From an uncultured Opitutales bacterium (GTDB lineage Bacteria; Verrucomicrobiota; Verrucomicrobiia; Opitutales; Coraliomargaritaceae): DNA of 56,444 bases. Position 1 is the stretch's first letter; every line of letters begins with the position of its first letter. The position numbers and the translations under genes were made by a program. Below the pieces are notes generated by a model that did no database searches, was not told the DNA's origin, and saw nothing but the letters and a program-made list of their open reading frames with translations. The DNA lies in contig CALKBZ010000043.1 in NCBI GenBank assembly GCA_937775295.1, positions 1 through 56,444 on the forward strand, written 5' to 3'. Positions 1 through 8,012 of this stretch are shown piece after piece.

Positions 1-290
1 AACGTATAGTATGTGTGACTTTTAAGGTGCATATATTTGAGGGTGATTCGTCAAATATGCGTGGGTGTCGATTTTATTGATAGTGCCTTAAATGTTGTTG
101 GTCAGTGATTTAAGAGTTATTTACTTTTGATGTGTGGGTTTCATTGGGGGGCTTTGTATGTCGTATATATAATTGTAAAAACGTATCTTGAAATCGCCTA
201 TTAGATCTGCGACATGCATTTGGGGTGAAAAGTGATTTTGATAAGTCGGATATTTAAGCGCATGGGGCAAGTCTGAGCGATGTATATTAA
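1..290. other. AT-rich stretch without a recognised gene
   Basis: I see no convincing coding frame, RNA gene or terminator here. The composition is more AT-rich than the genes that follow. It ends where the first array of short hairpin repeats begins. Confidence 0.5.
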
Positions 291-410
291 ACGGTGAGCC
301 GTGCTGCGCACGGAGTGAAAGTGAAAGTGAGCCGTGCTGCGCACGGAGTGAAAGTGAGGGCCGTGCTGCGCGCGGAGTGATCGCGCTTTGCGCGAAGTGA
401 AAGTGGTGGT
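291..410. repeat. Hairpin repeat array 1 (AGTGA-linked)
   Basis: Four small inverted repeats are joined by GTGA/AGTGA linkers. Three are of one type (CCGTGC-TGC-GCACGG at 299-313 and 332-346, and a variant with a CGCGG end at 361-375). One is of a second type (CGCGC-TTT-GCGCG at 382-394). The array lies downstream of the SRAP gene, which is read on the minus strand. The same two hairpin types recur at 1160-1250, and a relative recurs at 1781-1875, so this is a dispersed family and not a single terminator. Confidence 0.8.
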
Positions 411-441
411 GGGGGCGGGAAGTGGTTGGTTTGAAACTTTC

Positions 442-498
442 CTACCTTGTAACTTCTGTACTTCCCCACCTTTTAACTTCTGTACTTTCCTACCTTCT
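442..498. repeat. 24-bp tandem repeat, 2.4 copies
   Basis: Two 24-bp units (442-465 and 466-489) share the core TAACTTCTGTACTT, followed by a partial third unit that runs into the stop codon of the SRAP gene. The repeat forms the immediate 3' flank of that gene. Its role is unknown. Confidence 0.7.
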
Positions 499-1156
499 AA
501 AAAAGCTGCATTTGATCGTCGTTTTGTGGGGTGGTGGCGACGATTAGACGGCTGTCTTTATTTTGCACGTTGTTGACTCGGCTGGAGACCATGTGTTTTT
601 CGAAACGTATCTTTTGGGAGAATGCGAGGACTTCGTCTTTGGGCAGTTCGTTGGTCAACCAATCGGCATGCACGCTTTTGGGAAGTGTGACGGGCATACG
701 TTGGTGCACCTCTTGAATAGAGCTGTGCGCCTCTGTGGTGAGTAATACGCAATGCGCGGGTTCGTTGGGAGCTGCGGAAGGGAACCAGAGTCCTGCGAAG
801 TAGAGTAGCTCGTCGCTGAGCGGGTAAATGTAGTAGGGCTGTTTGCTGATGCCGTCTTCATACCATTCGTAGAATCCGTTGGCGGGGATCAGGCAGCGTT
901 GCTCGGCCCAACTGTCGCGAAAGCGCGGGGTGGTATCAGCGGTTTCTAGGCGCGCGTTGATATGGAAGTTTTGTGGCGTACGTAGCCCCCAGTGCATCAT
1001 ACCGGCGGTTGCTGGGTGCGCGGCACCTTTGGCGATGGCGAGTATGTCACTGCCAGGGCCGATGTTATAGCTCGGCTCGAACTGTTCCGGGATGGCTTGG
1101 GCCATTGCCTCAGCGAGCTTCTTTTTATTGGAGTGGAGTGAGAATCGGCCGCACAT
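497..1156 (-). CDS. SOS response-associated peptidase (SRAP, YedK/HMCES family)
   Basis: A 219-aa protein, normal family length. SRAP proteins cross-link through Cys2 to abasic sites in single-stranded DNA and so protect replication forks. The sequence starts MCGRF, giving Cys2 once Met is removed. It has the conserved PSYNIGP stretch (Asn31), NARLE (residues 67-71), GFYEW with Glu98, and HQRMP with His151, all expected active-site positions. The start is fixed by the need for Cys2. The region directly upstream is filled by hairpin array 2, so any promoter lies in or beyond the repeats. Family assignment is strong; the cellular role is taken from characterised homologues. Confidence 0.95.
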   Translation of the reverse strand: MCGRFSLHSNKKKLAEAMAQAIPEQFEPSYNIGPGSDILAIAKGAAHPATAGMMHWGLRTPQNFHINARLETADTTPRFRDSWAEQRCLIPANGFYEWYEDGISKQPYYIYPLSDELLYFAGLWFPSAAPNEPAHCVLLTTEAHSSIQEVHQRMPVTLPKSVHADWLTNELPKDEVLAFSQKIRFEKHMVSSRVNNVQNKDSRLIVATTPQNDDQMQLF

Positions 1157-1159
1157 TAT

Positions 1160-1345
1160 AGTGACGCGCTTTGCGCGGGGTGAGCCATGCTGCGCATGGA
1201 GTGAGCCATGCTGCGCATGGAGTGAGAGTGAGAGTGACGCGCTTTGCGCGTAGTGAGAGTGAGAAAGTGAAAGTGAGAAAGTGAGAGTGAGAAAGTGAGA
1301 GTGAGAAAGTGAGAAAGTGAGAAAGTGAGAAAGTGAGACAGTGAA
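1160..1345. repeat. Hairpin repeat array 2 plus GTGAGA low-complexity tract
   Basis: Hairpins CGCGC-TTT-GCGCG at 1165-1177 and 1238-1250 flank two copies of CCATGC-TGC-GCATGG at 1185-1199 and 1206-1220, all joined by GTGAG/AGTGA. Compared with array 1 (CCGTGC/GCACGG), the third stem position changed from G-C to A-T on both arms, so pairing is kept. From about 1252 to 1345 the linker degenerates into tandem GTGAGA and GTGAGAAA units. The array fills the gap between the SRAP and four-helix-bundle genes. Confidence 0.85.
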
Positions 1346-1373
1346 AAGTGAGAGTTAGTGAGCGTGGGAGTGG

Positions 1374-1724
1374 TTACTTTGCGCGGAGTGTTTTGATGGT
1401 GGCACTTAGGATCCTGATAATCTCGTCGCAGAGTTGCTGCCTTGCGAGAATATCTTTTTCGGGGAGCCAGTGTTTCATTCGACCGTAGCGGCCTCGGGTT
1501 TCTTGAGCGGAGCCTCGCGAGTAGACTAGAAACTGGGCGTATTCTTTACTGCTACTTCGGCCAAAGCCTTCTTCTATATTGGCTGCAATAGAATCTGCTG
1601 AAGCGATTTGTTGGTCGATCAAGCGCTTACAACCCATCTGCGTCTGTAGTTTTTGCATGTCGTTGGCGACATTGTCGAAGAGTGCGTTGGCTTTGATCAG
1701 TGCTCCGAAGTCTTCGAGTTTCAT
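1374..1724 (-). CDS. Four-helix-bundle protein (23S rRNA intervening-sequence/Avd-like family)
   Basis: A 116-aa all-helical protein typical of the small four-helix-bundle family first seen in 23S rRNA intervening sequences; the fold is shared with Avd of diversity-generating retroelements. Family hallmarks include the SIAANIEEGFGRSS segment (about residues 45-58), the YAQFLVYSRGSAQE helix and a final DEIIRILSATIKTL helix. The biochemical role of stand-alone members is not established. It is flanked on both sides by hairpin repeat arrays. There is no reverse transcriptase or rRNA gene nearby, so a retroelement or rRNA-insertion context is not supported. Confidence 0.85.
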   Translation of the reverse strand: MKLEDFGALIKANALFDNVANDMQKLQTQMGCKRLIDQQIASADSIAANIEEGFGRSSSKEYAQFLVYSRGSAQETRGRYGRMKHWLPEKDILARQQLCDEIIRILSATIKTLRAK

Positions 1725-1773
1725 AATTTAATACGGTTCTGGTTTCACTACCACCACCACTACTACCACTACT

Positions 1774-1890
1774 CTCACTCGCCGAAGGCGTTTCACTCAG
1801 CGCGAAGCGCGGTCTCACTAGCGCGAAGCGCGGTCTCACTAGCGCGAAGCGCGGTCTCACTCAGCGCGAAGCGCGGCCCCACTCAGCGCG
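1774..1890. repeat. Hairpin repeat array 3, running into the end of holB
   Basis: GCGC-GAA-GCGC hairpins occur at 1800-1810, 1821-1831, 1842-1852 and 1864-1874, with a related GCC-GAA-GGC at 1781-1789, separated by TCACT (the complement of the AGTGA linker of arrays 1 and 2). The last unit, about 1881-1890, overlaps the 3' end of the delta-prime gene and supplies its TGA stop codon. Confidence 0.85.
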
Positions 1891-2872
1891 GAGTGCTGCT
1901 GGCCCAGATGCGCATGGATTTTAGAAAGAAAATTTCGAGGGCGGCGCTTTGATTGAAGTTCACTTCGAGAAGCCCGGCACTGTGTTCGAGGGTTTCTGTG
2001 GCGCGGTTGAGCGCGGCGACGGGGTGTTGGCCGGGGTTATTGATCTCGATCCCGCGTGCAAAGCTGGCGGTGGCTTTCTCGATTTCGCCAAACAGTTGTT
2101 TGCGATAGCCGCGGCTCATGCCTGCTTCCATCGCGTCTTTTTCCTCGGAGGTGACGTGGTCAGGGAGTTCTGCTTTTTGCGCTTTCCACGCGCTGCTGGT
2201 CATTTCGGCGAGGATTGCTTGAAAGCGCACATTCAGGCCGTAGCTGCCGAGCATGATATGCGGGATCGTCTGCTTGTTTGCACCAGTCAGAAGACTACTG
2301 AGCCATGCATGATAATCTTTGGTCCACGTTGGCCAGTCGGGGTGGGCGATCGTTTCGATCCCTGCGGGGATACGGAAGTTGAGGCAGCGACTACGAATCG
2401 TATCGAGTAGGTCGTAGGGGCGGCTGGTCAGCAGAAAGAGTGTGGTGCCAGCGGGTGGCTCCTCGAGAGTTTTGAGGAAGGCGTTGGCCGATTGTACATT
2501 CATGCGGTCGGCTTCAAATACGATGCCGACTTTGCGTCCGCCTTGGTTGGCGGTCTTTTGGATGTCGATCACGAGTCGGCGCATCGAGTTTTTCGGCCAT
2601 TCCCCGCCGGAGCGGTCGCTTTCGGAGCCAATCTTGATCATCCGGGCCTTGCCTTGAGGGCGGAGGATAAAGCAGTCGGGATGCTCGAACGGATCGCGCT
2701 CAGTTTCTAGCAGGGTGGCTGCGATGGCTCGCACGATCTCCTCCAAGTAGTCCGAACTCTCTCCATGTAGCAAGATACCATGGCCGAGGCGGTTCTGCGC
2801 GAGGGAACGCTCCAGCACCTCTACGGCGCGACTGTCGCGGAGTGCTTCGGGTAATGCTTGACTGAGTTGCAT
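1883..2872 (-). CDS. holB: DNA polymerase III subunit delta' (clamp-loader)
   Basis: A 329-aa AAA+ protein of the clamp-loader delta-prime family, which stabilises the complex that loads the beta clamp. Visible landmarks are RLGHGILLHG near residue 30 at the degenerate P-loop (GESS replaces GxGKT, as in non-hydrolysing delta-prime subunits), the Walker-B region KVGIVFEADRMNVQSANAFLKTLEEPP, and the sensor motif TIRSRC near residue 160. The C-terminal collar region is weakly conserved. The last residues (TPR-stop) are encoded by a hairpin repeat unit, so the natural C-terminus may have been altered by repeat insertion. A separate GCTGAG-rich repeat lies just upstream. Confidence 0.9.
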   Translation of the reverse strand: MQLSQALPEALRDSRAVEVLERSLAQNRLGHGILLHGESSDYLEEIVRAIAATLLETERDPFEHPDCFILRPQGKARMIKIGSESDRSGGEWPKNSMRRLVIDIQKTANQGGRKVGIVFEADRMNVQSANAFLKTLEEPPAGTTLFLLTSRPYDLLDTIRSRCLNFRIPAGIETIAHPDWPTWTKDYHAWLSSLLTGANKQTIPHIMLGSYGLNVRFQAILAEMTSSAWKAQKAELPDHVTSEEKDAMEAGMSRGYRKQLFGEIEKATASFARGIEINNPGQHPVAALNRATETLEHSAGLLEVNFNQSAALEIFFLKSMRIWASSTPR

Positions 2873-2875
2873 GTG

Positions 2876-2952
2876 TAGTGAGCTGAGAGGAGAGAGCTGA
2901 GGGCTGAGGCTGAGGCTGAGGGCTGAGAGTGAGGGCTGAGAGCTGAAAGTGT
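2876..2952. repeat. GCTGAG-type low-complexity repeat
   Basis: Repeated GAGCTGAG/GGGCTGAG/GTGAG hexamers fill the gap between holB and the flavoprotein gene. The composition resembles the AGTGA linkers of the hairpin arrays, but clear hairpins are missing. Confidence 0.6.
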
Positions 2953-2994
2953 CGATGTTTGCGCGTTTTGAAAATGATTAAATCGACAACGGTG

Positions 2995-4377
2995 CTATAC
3001 GAGCTCGTCAAAGATGTCTTCGAGTGGGTAGCTCCAGATTTCTGAGAGAGTCGGGTGATACCAGTGTACTTTTAATAGATCGCGCACGTTGGCTTTGAGT
3101 GTGACGGCGACTGCCATCGTATGGATTAGCTCGCCAGCATCTTTGCCGACGCATTCTGCACCGAGCACCACGCCGCTGCGATCGGCGAAGACTTTGACGT
3201 AGCCGTATTTAGCTTGCATGAGGATAGACTTGCCGTGGTCGTCGAAGGGGTAGTCGGCGACCAAATAATCGATGCCTCGTTGTTTGAGTTGATTCTCACT
3301 GAGTCCAACCGCGCCAATTTGTGGATCGGTAAAGACGACGCCACAAAGGCTGTCGTAATCGACTCGTTCAGCGCCACGGCCAGTAGCGTGTTTCGCGGCG
3401 GTTTCACCCTGCAGAATGGCGACGTGCACGATCTCATGCGGACCCGCGACATCGCCACTGGCATAGACGCGGGGATTGCTGGTCTGCTGCATGGCGTTGC
3501 AGTTGATGTGGCCACTGGGGAGTGTACTAATGCCAGCAGCGGTCAGTCCGAGGCCGTCGGTTGCGGGACGGCGACCGAGGGCATTCAGCAGATGCGCGGC
3601 GTTGACGGAAACCAGCGTGCCTTGGTGCTCGAAGCTCACGCTGAAGGTGCCATCGCGGTATTGCACGGATTTGAGCGTCGTCCCGGTATAGAGCTGGATG
3701 CCTTCATCGCGGAATTTCTGCTCGATCACCGTGGCCGCTGACGACGAAACTTCTTTTAATATGTGCGGGCTACGTTGAATTTGGATCACTTCGCTGCCGA
3801 TGCGGCGCATGAACTGTGCAAGCTCGCAGGCGACGATTCCGCCGCCGAGAACAATGACTTTTTCGGGTTTAAAATCTAGATCGAGCACATCGTCACTTGT
3901 CCAGCAAGGAGCATTGTCGAGTCCCGGTATCGGCGGCACGGACACGACAGAACCAGTAGCGACCATAAAGTGATCGGCGCTTAGGCGCGTGCCGTCATCC
4001 AGCTGAAGGGTGCGCGAGTTGATGAAACGTGCGCGGTTGCGAAAGAGGGTGAAGCGGTCGCTTTGAAGCTGCTCCTGCCGATAATCGGAAAACTCTTTAA
4101 TGATGTTTAACTTTCGCTGGTGCAGCGCGGGCATATCGACAGTGGCTTGTGGGATATTGAGACCGAAGGCCTTATCCTGTTGCGCGAGGTGTAGCACTTC
4201 CGCGGAGTAGATGAGGGTCTTCGAGGGCATACAACCACGTAGTATGCAGAGGCCGCCGAGTGAATCGGCATTGTCGATGATGGCGACTCGGTCGAGTGTT
4301 TCGCGGGCGGTGCGTGCTGCGGCATAGCCGCCGCTGCCGCCGCCAATTACAATGTAGTCAAAGTGTTGTGTTTTCAT
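2995..4377 (-). CDS. Dihydrolipoyl dehydrogenase / mercuric-reductase-like flavoprotein
   Basis: About 460 aa, class I pyridine nucleotide-disulfide oxidoreductase. An N-terminal FAD-binding GGGSGGYAAAR lies about 10 residues from the start. The redox disulfide is in GGLCILRGCMPSK; the variant CILRGC replaces the common CLNVGC. A second dinucleotide motif, VLGGGIVACELAQ, is mid-protein, then ASGDVAG, and the C-terminal HPTLSE carries the His-Glu dyad of the partner subunit. The enzyme should pass electrons between NAD(P)H and a dithiol, but the substrate cannot be read from sequence; no 2-oxoacid dehydrogenase genes are adjacent. An in-frame ATG at 4410 would add 11 residues and overlap the upstream gene; I prefer 4377 because the family begins just before the FAD motif. 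Confidence 0.85.
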   Translation of the reverse strand: MKTQHFDYIVIGGGSGGYAAARTARETLDRVAIIDNADSLGGLCILRGCMPSKTLIYSAEVLHLAQQDKAFGLNIPQATVDMPALHQRKLNIIKEFSDYRQEQLQSDRFTLFRNRARFINSRTLQLDDGTRLSADHFMVATGSVVSVPPIPGLDNAPCWTSDDVLDLDFKPEKVIVLGGGIVACELAQFMRRIGSEVIQIQRSPHILKEVSSSAATVIEQKFRDEGIQLYTGTTLKSVQYRDGTFSVSFEHQGTLVSVNAAHLLNALGRRPATDGLGLTAAGISTLPSGHINCNAMQQTSNPRVYASGDVAGPHEIVHVAILQGETAAKHATGRGAERVDYDSLCGVVFTDPQIGAVGLSENQLKQRGIDYLVADYPFDDHGKSILMQAKYGYVKVFADRSGVVLGAECVGKDAGELIHTMAVAVTLKANVRDLLKVHWYHPTLSEIWSYPLEDIFDELV

Positions 4378-4390
4378 GTTGAGAAGTGGT

Positions 4391-5848
4391 TTATTTAAAC
4401 TTTTCGTCATATTTCTTGGTGTAAAATGGCACTGAACGAAAGCTTTCGTGTACGATTAGGTCTGGCTTGTTATCAGCTTCATCGACTCGATGACGACTGA
4501 GATTGGCCCAGCGTAGCGCACTGAAGAAGATGATGAAAAAACTCAAGGATACCGCAGGTGACATAAATGGTGCATCGAAGCAGGCGCAAATGATGCATCC
4601 CACGCATCCGAGCAGCATATGGTTAGTCAGCTGCATGTCGTGTTGGCTTCTGAAGTAACGGATAGTTAAGTATGCTACTAGAATGCAAAAAGGGAGGCTC
4701 CCGAGAATGCCGACTTCGGCTAAAACCTGAAGTATGTCAGATGTGGCTCTGTCATGGCGGCTGCCCAGTAAGGTGTCATCGGCGTAAAATGGCAGGAGTT
4801 GCGAGAAGCTATCCACGCCCCAGCCGAAGAGTGGGCTGTCACGAAACATCTCGATTGCGGCGCGGCGTAGCGAGCTAGCTGACTGTGCATACTCGTCGAT
4901 TTGAAAGGCGCGGAAGATGCCGCCTGCAAAGGTGATGATACTGACGATCGAGCTACATAGCGCGATGCTTATGCGATTTGGATCTTTCGAGCTAACCAGA
5001 AAGTGGATAGAGAGCATCAGTAGCATGCTTGAGAATGTGATCAGTAAGATCGCTGCGGGCCAGCGAGCTTGTATGAAAAAGCCAGTCGCTCCCAGAATTG
5101 TAGCACCTGTGAGGTACCACGAGCCGACGGATTTGACGAAGTCGGGACCATCTTCGTAGCGAGTCGTGAGTAGTGCCATCGCGATGCAAGTCGAACTCCA
5201 GAGAAGTGCAAAGGCTGCCCAGTGCCCATCATATGGAAAGAAGGCGAAGAAATCGGACTGGCCAGTGCCTGCGGTGAACAGCGGGCTTTTGAGGCCGAGT
5301 GCTTTTTGCAGGTATCCGAGCATGGCAGCCAGTACCGCATTGAGGCAGAGCCAAGGCAGAATACGTTCAAAGAAGGAGCGCGACTTAGGCACGATGAACA
5401 GATTCATCGCTACGATATAAATGGCTCCGAAGCCGAGTACGAAAATCCATGTCGTGTTAGTGGCCGTTGAGACGGGGAACCAGTGGTTCACTTCCGCGAT
5501 GGTTAAATATAGCTGCTTTTCAATTTCAAATTGGCTCAACGGATCTTGCCGCACACCTGCAGTAAACTGCAACGCGATGAGCCAAGCAGGTGCCGACAGT
5601 AGCCAGAATCGAGTCCACAGAGCATCGATAAAAAACGGGTGTGTGCGCTCGTGTATCTTAACGATGCCTAGGCTACTGCAGCCGGCAATGATGAAGACCC
5701 CTAGCACCCAAAACGAGCGAGGATCGGCAAACCAAGTGGAGGTCACTGCGGTGAGGAGGATCGTGCAGAAGAGCAGCCCCTCGGCTGGGGTGAATGTGTC
5801 GCGCAGTAATTGGTCGCGCGGTCTGATTGGTATTTCTTCTTCTTCCAC
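4391..5848 (-). CDS. O-antigen ligase / Wzy-like polytopic membrane protein
   Basis: A 485-aa membrane protein with roughly 10-12 hydrophobic segments and a GTG start followed by an acidic N-terminus (EEEE). The region around residues 335-400 (SPLFGWGVDSF, then SDILQVLAEVGILGSLPFC) matches the periplasmic loop and following helix of the O-antigen ligase/polymerase (Wzy_C) family. Such proteins ligate or polymerise surface glycans at the outer face of the inner membrane. No other glycan-assembly genes are near, so ligase versus polymerase cannot be decided. The gene ends 13 bp before the flavoprotein start, so the two could be co-transcribed. Confidence 0.8.
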   Translation of the reverse strand: MEEEEIPIRPRDQLLRDTFTPAEGLLFCTILLTAVTSTWFADPRSFWVLGVFIIAGCSSLGIVKIHERTHPFFIDALWTRFWLLSAPAWLIALQFTAGVRQDPLSQFEIEKQLYLTIAEVNHWFPVSTATNTTWIFVLGFGAIYIVAMNLFIVPKSRSFFERILPWLCLNAVLAAMLGYLQKALGLKSPLFTAGTGQSDFFAFFPYDGHWAAFALLWSSTCIAMALLTTRYEDGPDFVKSVGSWYLTGATILGATGFFIQARWPAAILLITFSSMLLMLSIHFLVSSKDPNRISIALCSSIVSIITFAGGIFRAFQIDEYAQSASSLRRAAIEMFRDSPLFGWGVDSFSQLLPFYADDTLLGSRHDRATSDILQVLAEVGILGSLPFCILVAYLTIRYFRSQHDMQLTNHMLLGCVGCIICACFDAPFMSPAVSLSFFIIFFSALRWANLSRHRVDEADNKPDLIVHESFRSVPFYTKKYDEKFK

Positions 5849-5879
5849 TGGTGGTTTAAAATATGTGATTAAATAAAAG

Positions 5880-6425
5880 TTATCTAACTAAGCAGATAGA
5901 CTCGGCGATCGTATCTGCAGTGACTTGATCGGTTAATTGACTGACTAGTTGCAATGCAAATTCAGTTGCCGTGCCAGCGCCGCGCGAAGTGATGATGTTG
6001 CCGTCTTGTACGACTGCCGCATCGATCGCTTCAGTGAGTTGATCTTCGACGGAGGGGTGACAAGTGTAGCGTAGGCCGGCAGTTTGGCTAGCATCGAGTA
6101 AGAGTAATGGAGCGGCACAGATGCAGCCGATCAACCGATTGGCGGCTTGCTGTTGCTGGAGTAGTTTGCAAATTAAAGGGTGTTTGCGGATCTGCATGAT
6201 GCCTGGGCCACCTGGCAGTATGATGGCGTCGAAGATGTCCTCAGCAACATCGACTAGACGGTGCGTCGCTTGCAGGCTGATGCCACTACGGCCTGTTACG
6301 AATCGAGAGTCGTCGAGGGCTGCTTGCACGACTTCGACTCCTGCTCGAGAGAGTAAGTCGATCGGCGTGACCGCTTCGATTTCTTCAAAGCCGGGATGAA
6401 GTATAATGAGTGCGCGTGTGCTCAT
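5880..6425 (-). CDS. DJ-1/PfpI family protein
   Basis: A 181-aa single-domain protein of the DJ-1/ThiJ/PfpI superfamily (YajL-like). It has the N-terminal GFEEIE motif carrying the conserved Glu, the PGGPG loop at 71-75, and the nucleophile elbow CICAAP with Cys103. Relatives act as glyoxalase/deglycase-type or redox-protective enzymes; the precise activity is debated even for model members. The start codon overlaps the stop of the upstream hydrolase gene by 4 bp (ATGA), which suggests translational coupling in a two-gene operon. Confidence 0.9.
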   Translation of the reverse strand: MSTRALIILHPGFEEIEAVTPIDLLSRAGVEVVQAALDDSRFVTGRSGISLQATHRLVDVAEDIFDAIILPGGPGIMQIRKHPLICKLLQQQQAANRLIGCICAAPLLLLDASQTAGLRYTCHPSVEDQLTEAIDAAVVQDGNIITSRGAGTATEFALQLVSQLTDQVTADTIAESICLVR

Positions 6426-7231
6426 TGTCTAATGGAGTGCACTTCTTTGATAAAAGGCAAAACTGTATCCCAATAAATCGGTCCAGCGATCTGTAATAAA
6501 TTTTGGTGCCCAGCGCCTTCGACCCAAAGCTTTTGCTTTTCGCCCTGCAATGCGGCCCAATTTTGTTTCGCATGTCTGATGGGCACGATCGCGTCATCCA
6601 TACCGTGGATGATGAGCGTCGGGCAAGTGATCGCAGTGCGTAGACGCGTCAGATTGTCAAACTTGTCCCAAGGCAGGATTGTGATGCCCGTCACCACGCG
6701 AAAGGTGGAGGTAAAGGCGCCATCAAGTATCAGCCGGTTAATCGGGTAGCGCTCAGCCAGCCAGCACGATGGGCCACTGCCGAGCGAGCGCCCATAGAGC
6801 GTGATTTGCTCTGGGGCAAAATTAAGGGTTTGAGTGGCATAGGTATAAACGGCATCGGCTGCGGCATAGGTCCCGGCTTCGCTAGCTTTGCCTGAGCTTG
6901 TGCCATACCCAGGGTAGTCATAGGCGAGCGCAGAGATGCCTGCGGCTTGAAAGACTTCGAGATAATGGCGAAGCATGCCGATATCCTCGCCATTGCCATG
7001 GCTGTAGAGGATCAGGTGTTGCGATGAGGGTGCTTCCAAATACGTTGTGGTGATGACTGTGCCGTCGCTGGTCTTGAGTTTAAAGGTCTCTGGGCCATCC
7101 ACGTAGCTGCTGGGCACATGTGGGAAGATCATTCGATCTGCAAAGCTCGCAGCATAGATGACTCCACTCAGGTAGATGAGCCCGAGTGCGACGATAAGCA
7201 GCAGTGCGATGTTGATGATCATTGGTTTCAT
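6422..7231 (-). CDS. Alpha/beta hydrolase, membrane-anchored (BEM46/ABHD-like)
   Basis: About 269 aa from the ATG at 7231. An N-terminal hydrophobic segment (about residues 5-28) should anchor it to the inner membrane with the enzyme outside. The fold is clear: the oxyanion region YSHGNGED, the nucleophile elbow YGRSLGSG (Ser149 in this numbering), the acid in IIHGMDDAIVP and the catalytic His in GAGHQN. An upstream in-frame ATG at 7297 would add 22 residues with little membrane-protein character, so 7231 is preferred. The substrate is unknown. It overlaps the DJ-1 gene by 4 bp. Confidence 0.85.
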   Translation of the reverse strand: MKPMIINIALLLIVALGLIYLSGVIYAASFADRMIFPHVPSSYVDGPETFKLKTSDGTVITTTYLEAPSSQHLILYSHGNGEDIGMLRHYLEVFQAAGISALAYDYPGYGTSSGKASEAGTYAAADAVYTYATQTLNFAPEQITLYGRSLGSGPSCWLAERYPINRLILDGAFTSTFRVVTGITILPWDKFDNLTRLRTAITCPTLIIHGMDDAIVPIRHAKQNWAALQGEKQKLWVEGAGHQNLLQIAGPIYWDTVLPFIKEVHSIRQ

Positions 7232-7340
7232 TTGACTACAAAAAAGTAGTATTTTAACACTGTTAAAAACACGTTTGTGCAGCGGGATCAAATGCAATTC
7301 GGCTGAAAACGCCCCGTGCGTCTCTCAATAAAGGATGCGC

Positions 7341-8012
7341 TCAGTGAATCGCCTTTTGCAGCGGGCAGGACTCGACATCGATTCGAGTGCCTGCTCGGTA
7401 GCTCTGCAGGAGTCGTTCCGATTCTTTGGCCAGCATACGACGCACTTCGCGGCGAGCGCCTTTCTCTCTGGGTATATGCATATTATCGTAGGCAGTCGTT
7501 TGGTGGCGTAGCCATGCGATGGTTGCGGCTTGCGCACGTTGCTCGATCGGGATGCGCTTGGTGCGAGCCACGGTGCCACTGCCTACTGGGGTTGCGTGTG
7601 CGCTAATTAATGCGGCGATACGATCTGCGAGAAGGCGGTAGCGCGGATGGAAGTTAAGTGTGTCGCGTAGCGCAGCGGTGAAGTCTTCGGTGTAGGCGAC
7701 TTGCTGTTGGGCGCGACGGGTGCGACCGGCTTCAAGCTTTTGTGTATAAGCAGGGTCGGCACGCTCACACTCCAGTATCATCCGTAGAGCTTCAATCCGC
7801 GCTGCTGGGGCCCAGATCCCGCGCGAGAATTCTTTGCGGCCTTTTTTCTCTTTCACTGTCCAAGTGGGGCCGTCGAGTTTGATCCGCCGACTCAATGCCG
7901 CATCGCCGGGCGGTAATAACGCCCAGCCGACTGGCACCGGGAGCAGTTCGGCTTGTATACTAAATACGTGACGCGCTTTGGGGGCGGGACGAACAATGAT
8001 AGATTCGGGCAT
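7341..8012 (-). CDS. DUF2293 domain-containing protein
   Basis: A 223-aa protein. The C-terminal ~100 residues resemble DUF2293: HPRYRLLADRIAALI, then RTKRIPIEQRAQAATIAWLRHQTTAYD, then IPREKGARREVRRMLA. The N-terminal half is specific to this relative and rich in Arg and Pro. No function is established for the family; the basic, helical C-terminus would suit nucleic-acid contact, but that is only inference. It stands alone between the hydrolase operon and the sodium-pump operon. Confidence 0.75.
   Translation of the reverse strand: MPESIIVRPAPKARHVFSIQAELLPVPVGWALLPPGDAALSRRIKLDGPTWTVKEKKGRKEFSRGIWAPAARIEALRMILECERADPAYTQKLEAGRTRRAQQQVAYTEDFTAALRDTLNFHPRYRLLADRIAALISAHATPVGSGTVARTKRIPIEQRAQAATIAWLRHQTTAYDNMHIPREKGARREVRRMLAKESERLLQSYRAGTRIDVESCPLQKAIH

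Noticed and set aside
291-1345. CRISPR-like spacing of short palindromes
   Set aside because: The units are only 13-16 bp, the linkers are short and repetitive, there are no unique spacers of 25-40 bp, and no cas genes are present.
1374-1724. Diversity-generating retroelement accessory gene (Avd)
   Set aside because: The fold family matches, but no reverse transcriptase, template repeat or variable target gene is near.
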